Numbered from the stretch's first letter, positions 1 to 9,928 are shown. The stretch is 64,000 nt of DNA from Agarivorans sp. Toyoura001 (GCF_005405585.1 NZ_BJEQ01000005.1:1-64000); one strand, 5' to 3'. A program made the numbers and translations. Notes: generated by a model not told the origin, from the sequence alone.

Positions 1-169
1 GTTTTCTGAGCCAAACCAGTACGGTTGAACGCCCCTGAATGCCAAATCGGGCTTGTGCTTGTTTGTACGTCATTTCGCCTTTTTCGATGCGCGCTACAAC
101 ACCTAATTTAAAGGCTAAGGTGTAATCGCGTTGTGTGCGCTTACGGCTTGAGTTAATGGGTGTTGTCAT
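1..169 (-). CDS. IS3-family transposase OrfA, N-terminal part (cut by window edge)
   Basis: Reading the minus strand from an ATG at 169 gives an open frame to the window edge. It begins MTTPINSSRKRTQRDYTLAF and continues with the pattern KGEMTYKQAQARFGI...STVLVWLRK. This is the helix-turn-helix start of IS3-family OrfA proteins, which bind the element's terminal repeats. About 56 residues are visible. The rest of OrfA and all of OrfB, the DDE integrase-like part made by frameshifting, would lie before position 1. The start sits about 40 bp inside the element's end at 210. Intactness of the element cannot be judged here. Confidence 0.8.
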   Translation of the reverse strand, partial: MTTPINSSRKRTQRDYTLAFKLGVVARIEKGEMTYKQAQARFGIQGRSTVLVWLRK

Positions 170-210
170 AAAGAAGTCCTCTTTATGTCAACCTATTTCC
201 GGACGGGACA
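1..210 (-). mobile_element. End of an IS3-family insertion sequence
   Basis: Outside orfA the minus strand starts at 210 with TGTCCCGTCCGGAAATAGG, a TG...-type terminus as in IS3 elements. The chromosome resumes at 211 with TAAG and then the terminator hairpin at 220-249. The other terminus, and any target-site duplication, lie outside the window, so the exact boundary is inferred. Confidence 0.65.
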
Positions 211-219
211 TAAGACACT

Positions 220-249
220 AAAAAGGCCAGCTTAATGCTGGCCTTTTTT
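220..249. terminator. Rho-independent terminator downstream of the phosphatase gene
   Basis: The stem GGCCAGC/GCTGGCC with loop TTAAT is flanked by A5 on the left and T6 on the right, so it can act in both directions. It lies 20 bp after the stop of the minus-strand tyrosine phosphatase gene and only 10 bp from the IS end. Confidence 0.85.
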
Positions 250-269
250 ATATTCATTTTTTTGTATTG

Positions 270-743
270 CTAAACTTTTAATCGCTCAATTATAGTGTCA
301 CTGGCCTGCTCTATCATTTCAAGAACCTGTTTGAATCCTTGTACACTGCCATAGTAAGGATCGGGTATTTCTTCTCTTTCTACACCACCAACAGGGAGAA
401 AAAGCGCCAGTTTATGAGCATGCTCTGCAGGGCAATGCTTTTCTAAGTAGGCTAGGTTTTTTTTATCTGACGCCAATATTAAATCACACTTAACAAAATC
501 TTTATCAGCAACCTTACGTGAACGAATACCTTTGAACTTATAGCCTTTCTCTTCGGCTATTCTAATCGCTCTGGGGTCTGGTTTATCCCCCTTGTGATAT
601 CCAGTAGTACCTGCTGAGTCAACTTTAATCTTTAACTTACTTTGCTTTAGTTTTTCCCGTAATACCGCTTCTGCAGTTGTTGAACGACAGATGTTTCCCA
701 TGCAAACAACCAATATAGATTTTACACCCGCAATTTTTTCCAC
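270..743 (-). CDS. Low-molecular-weight protein-tyrosine phosphatase
   Basis: Cytoplasmic phosphatase of the LMW-PTP family, about 157 residues, the usual size. The P-loop C-x5-R is visible as VCMGNICRS (Cys14, Arg20 from the chosen start), and the general-acid loop is the DPYYG motif. The open frame extends upstream to 803, but that stretch crosses the terminator hairpin at 756-781 and overlaps the upstream gene. GTG at 743 is preceded by AGGA at about 7 nt and gives the normal family N-terminus. Relatives such as Wzb act on tyrosine kinases of capsule export, but no kinase or polysaccharide export gene is in view, so its substrate is unknown. Confidence 0.85.
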   Translation of the reverse strand: MEKIAGVKSILVVCMGNICRSTTAEAVLREKLKQSKLKIKVDSAGTTGYHKGDKPDPRAIRIAEEKGYKFKGIRSRKVADKDFVKCDLILASDKKNLAYLEKHCPAEHAHKLALFLPVGGVEREEIPDPYYGSVQGFKQVLEMIEQASDTIIERLKV

Positions 744-755
744 AATCAATCCTAT

Positions 756-781
756 AAAAAAGGGCACGTTAAGTGCCCTTT
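756..781 (-). terminator. Terminator between the asmA-like gene and the phosphatase gene
   Basis: Read on the minus strand, the stem AAAGGGCAC/GTGCCC with loop TTAAC is followed by T6. It begins right after the stop of the asmA-like gene at 787. It separates that gene from the phosphatase gene and argues against the longer phosphatase start at 803. Confidence 0.85.
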
Positions 782-786
782 GTTGC

Positions 787-2658
787 TTAGTTGAAAAAGC
801 CACCTAGACTGTCGAGCAATTGCTTGCTGTCTTCATTATCGCCCAGTGCTTTTTTAAGTTCTTTGTTCACGGCTTCTTTTGCCTGCCCTTCAAACAACTT
901 TTTCATATCAAGGTTAATTTTAGGCTCTGACCAAGAACCTTTAACATTAATCGGTATATCTAGACCAGCCAAATCATTTTTAGAACCTTGCCCTTCTAAG
1001 CTCGCGACAACTTTAGTAACGAAGCTAAAATCTAGACTTTCTTTGATTAAGTGAGTATTACCTTTGCCATCTATTCTCAACAGCGGCGAAGACATTTGCA
1101 TTTTCTTAACCGTAGCTACTGATTTACCTAATTGGGCATTTATTAACAGTTCACTAAAATCTGTTTTCTGCTCTTCCTTAGCTTGTTGTTTATCTCCGCC
1201 CTTTATTGAAGCTTTAGCACTGCGGATCATTTGCGGAATATTCACACCATAAACAGCGCCATCGGTGAATGTAGCATTGACTGGACCAGATATTTTTTGT
1301 TTAACCGCTGCAGGAGTTAAACCGACACCTTTAAGATCCAAATCGACATTTAGTCCGCCAGCGATGTATTCAAAACCTGCGGCATCGGTTAATAAGGGTC
1401 TTGCTTGTACGCCACTTAGCGTAGCTGTCATTGAATAACTTGCTATCGATTTTTGAGCATTTACAACCGCGTTACTCAACAATTTACCACCGTACAAATC
1501 AGCACTTAACTCTTTAAGGCGCAAAATACCTTTATTAATGCTCACATGCTGTTTGATATTCTCAATGTGTAATTTTTCGTGCTGTAACTTAGTGATTCTT
1601 AATACACCATCTAGATTAACCGTTTTAAGCGCGCTGAGATCTGGCTCTTGCTCAGGCTCACTGTTACTTGGTGTAGGTGATTCGCTCTCTTCTTTGGCTG
1701 TATCAATGCTGCTTGAGCCAATAAAGTGGGCGGTATCTAAAAGCGGGATAGTGAAATCAAACTTAACTAAGGGTATCTCGTTTAATACAACGCTACTGCT
1801 ACCATTAATTTTTGTTTTACCATCTATATCCACCACCAAATTGCTTAATGCAGCTGTTTTTGCGTTAACTACATAAGCTAAATCAAAGCCGGTTTGTATA
1901 TTCATCGCACCATTGGGTATAGCGGCACCTTGCAAAGATAAGCCGTTATTTACCCCCTTTAGCGCAACTTCACTAAAGTCATTGGCAATAAACAGTAAGC
2001 CTTCTGCTTGTTGCTCAACACTCATCTCTCCATCAGTAAACATTAAAGAAAGTGCGAATTTGTTGTCTGCACCTAACTCTAGACCTTCTAAAGAAAAGTT
2101 AACCGGTCCAAGTTTCAGCGTTTTGTTTTGTTTTAAATCTATAAGCTCAACGTTGGCATCAACCACGTTTATACCAGACAAGCTTATGTTCCAATCGCTA
2201 GGCGCAGAAGCCCCCGAATCAGACTCATTACTTGGCTCTGGATCAGATTTGTCAGCGCTAGTGTCAGACTGGGTTAAATCATCTAAATTGGTACTGCCGT
2301 CGGCATTAGTTTGATGACGTAAACGTAATCCCTGCAGAGAAATGTCACCTACCTCAACGCTTTTACTGAATAACGGCATTAAGGCAACAGACATCTCTGC
2401 ACCTTCGATACTGAATGTATCACCTTCACCAAAGTCTGGGTGGTCCAATAAACGCACTTTACCCAGTTCAAAACCAATACTGGGGAAAAAGCGCCAGCCC
2501 AAATCACCCTCGATCACTAACTCTCGGCCAGTCGCCTGTTTCGTTTTATCAACCAATAGTTGTTTTATATCGTCGGTATTTACCAATGAAACTGCAATAA
2601 CTACGGCTACAACCAGTGCTGCAACTACAATGACCACACCATATAGCAACTTTTTCAT
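787..2658 (-). CDS. AsmA family protein
   Basis: A 623-residue envelope protein of the AsmA family. These large proteins have one N-terminal membrane helix and a long periplasmic beta-rich part, and are linked to phospholipid or outer-membrane homeostasis. Seen here: an N-terminal hydrophobic helix right after MKKLLYG, a following AsmA-like segment, a low-complexity Ser/Asp/Glu linker around residues 135-155, a second acidic linker near 330, and the typical C-terminal AsmA segment. ATG at 2658 follows AGGGAA at about 5 nt and is preferred over the frame opening at 2676. The gene is transcribed alone, with its own terminator. Confidence 0.8.
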   Translation of the reverse strand: MKKLLYGVVIVVAALVVAVVIAVSLVNTDDIKQLLVDKTKQATGRELVIEGDLGWRFFPSIGFELGKVRLLDHPDFGEGDTFSIEGAEMSVALMPLFSKSVEVGDISLQGLRLRHQTNADGSTNLDDLTQSDTSADKSDPEPSNESDSGASAPSDWNISLSGINVVDANVELIDLKQNKTLKLGPVNFSLEGLELGADNKFALSLMFTDGEMSVEQQAEGLLFIANDFSEVALKGVNNGLSLQGAAIPNGAMNIQTGFDLAYVVNAKTAALSNLVVDIDGKTKINGSSSVVLNEIPLVKFDFTIPLLDTAHFIGSSSIDTAKEESESPTPSNSEPEQEPDLSALKTVNLDGVLRITKLQHEKLHIENIKQHVSINKGILRLKELSADLYGGKLLSNAVVNAQKSIASYSMTATLSGVQARPLLTDAAGFEYIAGGLNVDLDLKGVGLTPAAVKQKISGPVNATFTDGAVYGVNIPQMIRSAKASIKGGDKQQAKEEQKTDFSELLINAQLGKSVATVKKMQMSSPLLRIDGKGNTHLIKESLDFSFVTKVVASLEGQGSKNDLAGLDIPINVKGSWSEPKINLDMKKLFEGQAKEAVNKELKKALGDNEDSKQLLDSLGGFFN

Positions 2659-2790
2659 AATTTTCCCTATTAACAAAGCTGTTGAATAATATGCAATTTA
2701 TCTATAAATGATAATCGAGATCTGCTAGCTTTGCTTCGCTTTTAGCCAGCTTTCATTTTAATTGGTTTAATTCTAGTGAGTTGGTGTTAG

Positions 2791-3435
2791 CTAAGACGCC
2801 AATAAATGGCGAATTTTTGCGTTAATAATATCAATAGCAATCCGATTTTTTCCACCTCTTGGCACAATCACATCGGCGTACTGCTTAGACGGCTCGACAA
2901 ACTGCAAAAACATTGGACGAACAGTGGTGTTGTATTGAGACAACACTGAATCTAGAGTTCGACCGCGCTCTTTAACATCGCGCTGAATACGTCGAGCTAA
3001 ACAAATATCTAAAGGTGTATCTACAAAAATACTAATGTCTAGCTGCTCTCTAATAGCAGGATCTGTAAACAATAGAATCCCTTCTAAAACCACGATTTTT
3101 GTAGGTTCAACCGTTTTGGTTTCGTCCATTCGGTTATTCACTTTATAACTGTATTGTGGCTGCTGAATCGCCTGCCCTTGTTTGAGCTGTTTTAAGTGAT
3201 TAACCAGTAATGCGTGGTCCATAGATTTGGGATGATCATAGTTGGTTAGCTTACGCTCTTCAGGCGTAATGTGGCTCTGATCGTTGTAATAGCTGTCTTC
3301 GTTAATCACAGCAATACAATCATCACCCAACTCATTACGAATGTCGTTTACGATAGTTTGAGAGAAAAGGCTTTTGCCAGAGGCCGATGCCCCAGAAATG
3401 CCAATAACGACAATATTATGATCTTGATTTTTCAT
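2791..3435 (-). CDS. udk: Uridine kinase
   Basis: Phosphorylates uridine and cytidine to UMP and CMP in pyrimidine salvage, in the cytoplasm. The P-loop [11 protein letters not shown] is near the N-terminus, followed by the DSYY and NYDHP signatures and the ARRIQRDV region of the lid. From the ATG at 3435 the product is 214 residues, almost the same as E. coli Udk (213). The frame opening at 3462 adds nine residues without support, while AGGTTAATTCT precedes the chosen ATG. The gene is divergent from metG. Confidence 0.93.
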   Translation of the reverse strand: MKNQDHNIVVIGISGASASGKSLFSQTIVNDIRNELGDDCIAVINEDSYYNDQSHITPEERKLTNYDHPKSMDHALLVNHLKQLKQGQAIQQPQYSYKVNNRMDETKTVEPTKIVVLEGILLFTDPAIREQLDISIFVDTPLDICLARRIQRDVKERGRTLDSVLSQYNTTVRPMFLQFVEPSKQYADVIVPRGGKNRIAIDIINAKIRHLLAS

Positions 3436-3637
3436 AGAATTAACCTGGTACTTTTGCCGCAATTATAGGTGCTAACAAAGTATTAGTCATTACGGGAATA
3501 GCTTGAAGCAAGATAATTAATCGCAAATTCGTAATAGTTGTTCCATAAGCGCTACGCTACTAGGCATCAACTGCCGCTTAGGGTAATATTGGCACCCTTG
3601 AATCACCTGTTAATTGACTGAGCTTACAGTAGATCAC

Positions 3638-5695
3638 ATGACAAACGAACAACGCAAAATCCTGGTAACCAGTGCCTTACCTTATGCCAATGGTCCTATT
3701 CACTTAGGCCACTTACTGGAATATATTCAAACCGATATTTGGGTTCGTTTCCAAAAACTTCGCGGCAATACTTGTACCTATGTTTGTGCCGACGATGCAC
3801 ACGGTACGCCTATCATGCTAAAAGCTCAGCAAATGGGGATCACGCCGGAAGAGATGATCAATCAAGTTCAGCTTGAGCACACCGCTGACTTTAAAGAATT
3901 CCATATAGAATTTGATAACTACCACTCAACCCATAGCCCAGAAAACCAAACGCTATCGGAAGATATTTACAACAAGTTAAACCAAGCTGGCCATATTAAA
4001 ACACGTACTATTTCTCAGTTATTCGATCCTGAGAAAAACATGTTTTTGCCTGACCGTTTTGTAAAAGGCTCTTGCCCTAAATGTGGTAGCGAAGATCAAA
4101 ACGGCGACAACTGTGATAATTGTGGTGCTACTTATAGCCCAACAGACTTAGTATCGCCTAAATCAGTTATTTCTGGCGCAGAACCTGTTCTTAAAGATTC
4201 AGAGCATTACTTCTTTGACTTACCAGAATTTCAAAACATGCTAAAAGATTGGACCGTCTCTGGCTCACTCCAAGAAGAGATGTCTAACAAACTTAATGAG
4301 TGGTTTGAACAAGGTCTACAGCAGTGGGATATTAGCCGTGATGCGCCCTACTTTGGGTTCAAAATTCCGGGTACTGAAGACAAATACTTTTACGTTTGGT
4401 TAGATGCACCTATCGGTTACATGGGCAGCTTTAAAAATCTATGTGATAAACGTGACGATTTGGATTTTGATAGCTATTGGAACAAAGATTCAGACGCCGA
4501 GGTTTACCACTTCATCGGCAAAGATATTATTTACTTCCACAGCTTATTTTGGCCCGCCATGTTAGAGGGTGCAGGTTACCGAAAACCTACTAGCGTTTAT
4601 GCCCACGGTTATGTCACGGTTAATGGCGCAAAAATGTCTAAATCTCGCGGTACCTTTATTAAAGCGCGAACCTATTTAGATCATTTAAACCCAGAATACC
4701 TGCGTTATTATTACGCCGCTAAGCTCAATAATCGTATTGATGACTTAGATTTAAATCTAGAAGACTTCGCACAACGAGTTAACTCTGATTTGGTAGGCAA
4801 GGTTATTAACATTGCCAGCCGCACTGCCGGCTTTATTAGCAAGCGCTTTAACGCCACCTTATCTACTCATGTAAGCAACCAAGATTTACTTGATGAGTTT
4901 GTAGCAGCAGAACAAAACATCGCAGCCTTATATGAAGGACGTGAATTTGGTAAAGCTATGCGCGAGATTATGGCATTAGCCGACAAAGCCAACCAATATA
5001 TTGCAGAAGAAGCACCTTGGCAGCTTGCAAAAAATGAAGACACTCTAGAGCGTGCTCACCAGGTATGTTCAATGGGGATTCATTTGTTCCGGGTACTGAT
5101 CACTTACTTAAAACCAGTACTACCAGAATTAACCGCAAAGGTTGAACAGTTCTTAAATGTAGAACTTAAATGGGCTGATATCGGTAATACCCTTGTAGGC
5201 CACGAAATTCAAAGCTTTAAAGCCTTAATGCAACGCATCGATATGGCTAAAGTAGAAGCCATGGTTGATGCCTCTAAAGACAATTTGGTTGCTGCTGTAC
5301 CAGCCAAGGACCAGGAACAGAAAAAAGCTGAAGAAGCGACGAGTGAATCAGCGATTGAACCTATTGCCGACACAATCAGCTTCGATGAGTTTGCAAAAAT
5401 CGATTTGCGAATAGCTCGTATCGTTAAAGCCGAGCACGTAGAAAAAGCTGAAAAGCTACTGCGTTTAGAGCTAGATATTGGCACTGAAACTCGCCAAGTA
5501 TTTGCAGGTATTAAGTCTGCTTATGCGCCAGAAGAGTTGGAAGGCAAGTTAACCGTTATGGTGGCAAACCTAGCGCCAAGAAAAATGCGTTTTGGTGAAT
5601 CTCAAGGTATGGTGTTAGCCGCTGGACCTGGTGGAAAAGATATTTGGGTGTTAAGCCCCGATGATGGCGCCCAGCCAGGTATGCGAGTTATGTAA
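3638..5695 (+). CDS. metG: Methionyl-tRNA synthetase
   Basis: Charges tRNA-Met with methionine in the cytoplasm. Visible: the class I signature HLGH after ALPYANGP, the zinc knuckle CPKCG...CDNCG (two CxxC pairs, about residues 146-162), the KMSKSRG loop near 335, and a C-terminal tRNA-binding OB-fold domain ([11 protein letters not shown] onward, about 585-685) typical of the long dimeric form. An Ala/Glu-rich linker precedes that domain. From ATG at 3638 the product has 685 residues (E. coli 677). A TTG at 3614 opens the frame earlier but gives no family-like sequence. The gene ends in a strong terminator. Confidence 0.96.
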   Translation: MTNEQRKILVTSALPYANGPIHLGHLLEYIQTDIWVRFQKLRGNTCTYVCADDAHGTPIMLKAQQMGITPEEMINQVQLEHTADFKEFHIEFDNYHSTHSPENQTLSEDIYNKLNQAGHIKTRTISQLFDPEKNMFLPDRFVKGSCPKCGSEDQNGDNCDNCGATYSPTDLVSPKSVISGAEPVLKDSEHYFFDLPEFQNMLKDWTVSGSLQEEMSNKLNEWFEQGLQQWDISRDAPYFGFKIPGTEDKYFYVWLDAPIGYMGSFKNLCDKRDDLDFDSYWNKDSDAEVYHFIGKDIIYFHSLFWPAMLEGAGYRKPTSVYAHGYVTVNGAKMSKSRGTFIKARTYLDHLNPEYLRYYYAAKLNNRIDDLDLNLEDFAQRVNSDLVGKVINIASRTAGFISKRFNATLSTHVSNQDLLDEFVAAEQNIAALYEGREFGKAMREIMALADKANQYIAEEAPWQLAKNEDTLERAHQVCSMGIHLFRVLITYLKPVLPELTAKVEQFLNVELKWADIGNTLVGHEIQSFKALMQRIDMAKVEAMVDASKDNLVAAVPAKDQEQKKAEEATSESAIEPIADTISFDEFAKIDLRIARIVKAEHVEKAEKLLRLELDIGTETRQVFAGIKSAYAPEELEGKLTVMVANLAPRKMRFGESQGMVLAAGPGGKDIWVLSPDDGAQPGMRVM

Positions 5696-5699
5696 ATTT

Positions 5700-5724
5700 A
5701 AAGGCGCCAATTGGCGCCTTTTTT
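5700..5724 (+). terminator. metG terminator
   Basis: Perfect stem AAAGGCGCC/GGCGCCTTT with AATT loop and a T-tract to 5724. The T-tract reaches the stop codon of the convergent acylphosphatase gene. Confidence 0.9.
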
Positions 5725-6004
5725 AATAGCTAGAAAAATCGTTATAACTGGGCTTGTCTATTACTGTTATCTCTTGGCTAATAACACGTTCAACCTTTGA
5801 ATAAGGCGACGCGATTAGCAAATGCTCCAATAACTGTAATAAGGCTAACTCACTGCCTTCCGCGACCACTTCAACATCACCATTAGACAAATTTTTTGCA
5901 TAACCACATACTTTTAATTCATTCGCCTTAAGCATTACATGGTATCGATATCCGACACCTTGCACTTTACCCTTGGCCAGTGCTGTTACACGTTTAAGCT
6001 CCAT
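5723..6004 (-). CDS. Acylphosphatase
   Basis: Small cytoplasmic enzyme (93 residues, normal size) that hydrolyses acyl phosphates. The family signature GKVQGVGYRYHV contains the catalytic Arg (where E. coli has GFR). The second signature GYAKNLSNGDVEVVAEG contains the catalytic Asn. It lies one base after the stop of the upstream GNAT gene, so the two are probably co-transcribed. Related to E. coli YccX. Confidence 0.92.
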   Translation of the reverse strand: MELKRVTALAKGKVQGVGYRYHVMLKANELKVCGYAKNLSNGDVEVVAEGSELALLQLLEHLLIASPYSKVERVISQEITVIDKPSYNDFSSY

Positions 6005-6005
6005 A

Positions 6006-6605
6006 TCAACCCATCAATGGTTTTGCTTCACTCATAATGGCAAAATCAAACCCTAGCGCGTCAACAGGAACACTCTCTAGCGGTACATTACAGTGATCTA
6101 AATCTAAACAAAAATAACGTTGTAACTGGTATTGGGCATTCAGCAGCTCGACTTCTTCAAAGCCAAACTGGCTTAAGGTCCACCGCAGACGCTCATCGCG
6201 ACAATTACAAATTAAACTGAGTAAGGTAAAACCTTGCTTAAGCGCGTAGCAGCGCGCCCAGTCCACCATCAATTTTGCTAAACCTTTCCCAGCATAGTCC
6301 CTATTCACGGTAAGTTTATGCATGAACAAACTTTCTCGTCTCACCTCGGGTGCTACATCTATAGCGCCACTGCGATTGTTTAGAATCATCGCTGCAACCG
6401 GTTTGCCGGCTATGTAGCCCATATACATTTCGTCTAAGCGGTGATTAGCTAGCAAAGAATGGGGGGTAATTTGATGGAACTTCCAAAGAGGTTCGCCACG
6501 AGATTCAAACCAGCTTGCTGCTTCCATAAGCAGCTCACAGAACTGATATAACTCTATACTAGAAATTGCACGCACGACCATATTGGTTGCCGTTTCCGAT
6601 GACAT
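6006..6605 (-). CDS. GNAT family N-acetyltransferase
   Basis: A 199-residue protein with a GNAT fold. The core is near residues 100-150: HKLTVNRDYAGKGLAKLMVDWA carries the acetyl-CoA pyrophosphate-binding pattern (R/Q-x-x-G-x-G/A), followed by a beta strand LLSLICNCRDERLRWTLSQFGF, typical of motif B. The substrate cannot be told from sequence. ATG at 6605 has GGGAG at about 6 nt. It reads into the acylphosphatase gene with a one-base gap. Confidence 0.8.
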   Translation of the reverse strand: MSSETATNMVVRAISSIELYQFCELLMEAASWFESRGEPLWKFHQITPHSLLANHRLDEMYMGYIAGKPVAAMILNNRSGAIDVAPEVRRESLFMHKLTVNRDYAGKGLAKLMVDWARCYALKQGFTLLSLICNCRDERLRWTLSQFGFEEVELLNAQYQLQRYFCLDLDHCNVPLESVPVDALGFDFAIMSEAKPLMG

Positions 6606-6964
6606 ATCAACTCCCTTGATAAACGTCTAAACTGTGACAGGTGACCAGTTGTGAACAACATGTTACACATGATAAGCCAAAGTTAAAAGCGCCTTTAGCT
6701 AAAATAAGTCTCTTATTCGCTAAGCCATTCGGCCTCTTGCCAGTATAAAAGCCAGCAAGAACGATAGTTTTCCAAATCAAGTCCTAGAAACTGAGATTGT
6801 GCTGACAAAACTCATCGGTGAATGCTCCAATCTATGGTTAATGGCTCTGTGATAATTATTTACGTTAATCACTGAATAAACACCTTAGAAATGCGATAAT
6901 TTGAGAAAATTTACACAGTGCTTCGCTCGATTATTTGGCGAGCCAAAACCAATTAGGAAACTCG
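6606..6964. other. Intergenic region between divergent GNAT and moeA genes
   Basis: About 360 bp without a convincing gene. It is AT-rich and must hold the promoters of both neighbours. A short hairpin GCTCG...CGAGC lies just before the moeA ribosome-binding site. I see no recognisable operator or riboswitch. Confidence 0.5.
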
Positions 6965-8197
6965 ATGGATTGCTGCAGTCAACCGGGGCTTATGCCGATA
7001 GAGCAAGCTAAAAGAAAGCTTGTAGACGCTGTTTCACTAAAAACGAAAGTCGAGGATGTAACACTAGAAAATGCTTTAGGAAGAGTGTTAGCTGTTGATA
7101 TCAAATCGCCTTTAAACATCCCTCCATTCGACAATAGTGCTATGGATGGTTACGCCATCGCAGCAGATCAACTACCGAGCAATAAAACGCTTCCTTTAAG
7201 TCATAAAGTGTTTGCAGGTGATACCCGAAATCTCGCTTTAGAAGCTGATCATTGCGTGCGGATTATGACTGGCGCTCCTCTCCCACCGGGTTGTGATGCA
7301 GTTGAAATGCAAGAAAATACACGGGTAGAAGGCAATTCAATCATATTCGAACAAGCCATTAACAAAGGCAAAAATGTTCGACTGATGGGTGAAGATGTAA
7401 AACATGGCCAAGTGGTTATCACCGCCCAAACTCGCCTAAACAGCAGCCATATTGGGCTGTTAGCCACACTCGGCATTGATAAAGTTAAAGTACAAAGCAA
7501 ACTGAAAGTAGCTTTGCTATCGAGTGGTGACGAGCTAGTTCAACCAGGTAACCCGCTTCAGCATGGTCAAATATACGATAGCAATCGATTCGCTATTCGT
7601 GCCCTTCTCGAAAAGTTACCCGTTGATATCATCGATTTTGGGGTAATTGCAGATGATAAACAATTAGTCGCCGAAGCGTTTATTAGTGCGGACCAGCAAG
7701 CAGACATCGTTATCTGTAGTGGCGGAGTGTCGGTTGGTGAAGCAGATTACACCAAGTTAGTGCTGGATGAGATCGGCGACATTGGCTTTTGGAAGCTAGC
7801 GATAAAGCCCGGTAAACCATTTGCTTTTGGTAACTTGTCAGATTCTTACTTTATTGGCTTACCCGGCAACCCGGTGTCGGCTTATGTAACGTTTTACAAG
7901 CTGGCAATGTTAGTTATTGCCAAAGCGACTGATTGGCAGTACCGAGGGCCTTTAAGCCTACAGGCTATTTCATTACAAGACTTTAGAAAGTCACCAGGGC
8001 GCACTGATTACCAGAGAGGCTTTGCCAGCATCAATGATAAAGGCGAGCTGCAAGTAACGTCAACTGGCGCCCAAGGCAGTGCCATCTTTACCAGCTTAAC
8101 CCAAGCCAACTGTTTTGTGGTGCTAGAGCAAGATAGAGGTAAAGTAAACGCAGGCGAGATAGTCAATATAGAAATGTTTGCAGAGCCTATTCTATAG
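6965..8197 (+). CDS. moeA: Molybdopterin molybdenumtransferase MoeA
   Basis: Inserts molybdate into adenylylated molybdopterin, the last step of Moco formation. The 410-residue product matches E. coli MoeA (411). Visible: the N-terminal segment with PPFDNSAMDGYA, the MoCF/MogA-like domain with SGDELV and GQIYDSNR, the SGGVSVGEADY loop, GKPFAFG and the LPGNPVSAYV signature, then a C-terminal beta domain. ATG at 6965 follows AGGAAACTCG and is preferred over TTG at 6935. It is convergent with the mod/moa operon, with only 11 bp between stops. Confidence 0.95.
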   Translation: MDCCSQPGLMPIEQAKRKLVDAVSLKTKVEDVTLENALGRVLAVDIKSPLNIPPFDNSAMDGYAIAADQLPSNKTLPLSHKVFAGDTRNLALEADHCVRIMTGAPLPPGCDAVEMQENTRVEGNSIIFEQAINKGKNVRLMGEDVKHGQVVITAQTRLNSSHIGLLATLGIDKVKVQSKLKVALLSSGDELVQPGNPLQHGQIYDSNRFAIRALLEKLPVDIIDFGVIADDKQLVAEAFISADQQADIVICSGGVSVGEADYTKLVLDEIGDIGFWKLAIKPGKPFAFGNLSDSYFIGLPGNPVSAYVTFYKLAMLVIAKATDWQYRGPLSLQAISLQDFRKSPGRTDYQRGFASINDKGELQVTSTGAQGSAIFTSLTQANCFVVLEQDRGKVNAGEIVNIEMFAEPIL

Positions 8198-8208
8198 CCT
8201 CGTCGCAA

Positions 8209-9246
8209 CTAGAATTGGTTATGTAACTTAACAGCCTTATGTAACAAGTAAACGGATTGATTCACTTGTAAAGATAAGGCTTGTTGAGCGCTTGGCGATA
8301 TGGGTACTGAGAAGGTTAAGCCTTCCAATTCAACTTCAATTAAGCAACTCAGTTCAGTAACTGTTATTGCCAATACCTTTGCTAACCATTGGTTTTGCGC
8401 ACTACAGTTTTCTACAAAAGACTTAGCGATAACAATATTGCTCGGCTTAAACCCCACCAAGTGAGTATCTTCTGATAAATCATTAGCGCTTTCTGCTAAT
8501 AGATGTTGTTCGCCAAATTTGAACCAACGCCAGCCAAGATCGGCCTTTCGTTCAGCAAGAGCAACTTTTAGCACCAAGGTTTGCTTATGTTGGTCATTGA
8601 AGCGGTTGATAAGTTGTAAGCTGTCTCCCAATTCACAGGTTTTATTGAGTTCGACAAGCAAGACTTTATCACTAAAAAAGATTAAATCCTCAGGATTATG
8701 AGACACCATCAAGCTAGCGATATTGTGTTTTATCAGCCAAGCTTTTAAGCCTTTTAGTAGTTTCGTAGCGCTGCCTCTATCTATCGCCGAAAGTGGTTCG
8801 TCTAGCAGTAATAGTTTAGGTTTTGTTGCCAGAGCTCTAACTAGAGCCACTCTTTGAGCTTGCCCACCAGAAAGTTGATCAGCCTTTTTATCTAATAAAG
8901 GCTCCAAATCAAATAACTTAAGCAAATAATCTAAATCAGCAGCGTTGATGCGACTTGATAACTGGATGTTTTGTTTAACACTGAGGTGGGGGAAAAGATA
9001 ACTGCCCTGAGTGACAAACGCTAAGGGACGTTGATGTGAACTAAGATTAGTGTTTCGATTAAACCAAGTTTGTGACGCGAAAAAAATGTCTCCGTTTCGA
9101 GGAGGCTCAAGACCGGCCAAAACTCTAAGCAAGGTTGTTTTCCCCACCCCTGATGGACCAAACACTCCACATAATAAAGGTAGCTGAGTTGGCTCTATTG
9201 TTAATGAAAAGTTATCACGTAGGTACTCAAGATTAAAACTTAACAC
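8209..9246 (-). CDS. modC: Molybdate ABC transporter ATP-binding protein ModC
   Basis: Cytoplasmic ATPase of the ModABC molybdate importer, 345 residues. Walker A is GPSGVGKTT near residue 31, the signature LSGGQAQR, and Walker B LLLLDEPLSAID. The C-terminal part (about 275-345) fits the TOBE/Mop molybdate-binding domain typical of ModC. The start is GTG at 9246, preceded by GGGAG. It overlaps the end of modB by 14 bp, indicating translational coupling. It is the last gene of an eight-gene operon that starts at mobA. Confidence 0.94.
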   Translation of the reverse strand: MLSFNLEYLRDNFSLTIEPTQLPLLCGVFGPSGVGKTTLLRVLAGLEPPRNGDIFFASQTWFNRNTNLSSHQRPLAFVTQGSYLFPHLSVKQNIQLSSRINAADLDYLLKLFDLEPLLDKKADQLSGGQAQRVALVRALATKPKLLLLDEPLSAIDRGSATKLLKGLKAWLIKHNIASLMVSHNPEDLIFFSDKVLLVELNKTCELGDSLQLINRFNDQHKQTLVLKVALAERKADLGWRWFKFGEQHLLAESANDLSEDTHLVGFKPSNIVIAKSFVENCSAQNQWLAKVLAITVTELSCLIEVELEGLTFSVPISPSAQQALSLQVNQSVYLLHKAVKLHNQF

Positions 9247-9925
9247 CTATGCTCCCTACTCGCTTCTTTGAAGCAGAGAAAGTATAAGTTAATAACAACG
9301 CGACAAATGAAAAGCCTAACAATACTAAAGCTAAGCGATGGGCAGCGGCAAAATTAAGGCTTTCTACATGGTCAAACAAAGCAATCGCTATTACTTGTGT
9401 TTCACCAGGAATATTGCCTCCAATCATAAGTACCACACCAAACTCACCCAAGGTATGTGCAAAACCCAAGACCATCGCAACGATAAAGCCATTTTTGGCT
9501 AAAGGTAGCTCAACGGCTAATAGTTGTTTCCACCTAGGCATTCGTAAAACCTTGGCCGCGTCGAGCACACCTGGTTCAATTTGTTTAAAAGCACTTTGAA
9601 TGGGTTGAACGACAAAAGGCAAAGAATATAAGCAAGAGGCAAATACCAACCCAGAGAAACTAAAAGCTAACTGACTACCAGTAAGCGTTAGCCACCACTG
9701 GCCCATAATACTGTTCGGCGCAAAGCTAATCAGCAAATAAAAACCCAATACGGTAGGTGGTAGAACAATAGGTAACGCCACAATGGCTTCTATTACATGT
9801 TTAATTTTGCGTTCGCTTCGAGCCAACCACCATGCTAGCGGAGTGCCAACTAGCAACAAGATAAAGCAGCTCAGAGAAGCGAGCTTTATCGATAAAACAA
9901 TGGCTTGTATTTCAGCATCGGTCAT
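9233..9925 (-). CDS. modB: Molybdate ABC transporter permease ModB
   Basis: Inner-membrane permease, 230 residues, with five or six hydrophobic segments. The cytoplasmic EAA loop that contacts ModC is near residues 145-170 (AAKVLRMPRWKQLLAVELPLA...GFAHTLGEFGVVLMIGGN), characteristic of ModB. The start lies 3 bp after the modA stop and the end overlaps modC. Confidence 0.94.
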   Translation of the reverse strand: MTDAEIQAIVLSIKLASLSCFILLLVGTPLAWWLARSERKIKHVIEAIVALPIVLPPTVLGFYLLISFAPNSIMGQWWLTLTGSQLAFSFSGLVFASCLYSLPFVVQPIQSAFKQIEPGVLDAAKVLRMPRWKQLLAVELPLAKNGFIVAMVLGFAHTLGEFGVVLMIGGNIPGETQVIAIALFDHVESLNFAAAHRLALVLLGFSFVALLLTYTFSASKKRVGSIGVKF

Positions 9926-9928
9926 TGA

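Noticed and set aside
743-803. Upstream extension of the tyrosine phosphatase
   Set aside because: It crosses a clear terminator and overlaps the previous gene; the GTG at 743 has a good ribosome-binding site.
791-2689. Several plus-strand frames inside the asmA-like gene
   Set aside because: They mirror the minus-strand coding sequence, have no ribosome-binding sites and show no family resemblance.
6606-6964. Moco riboswitch before moeA
   Set aside because: Only a small GCTCG/CGAGC stem is visible; nothing matches the long multi-stem consensus.
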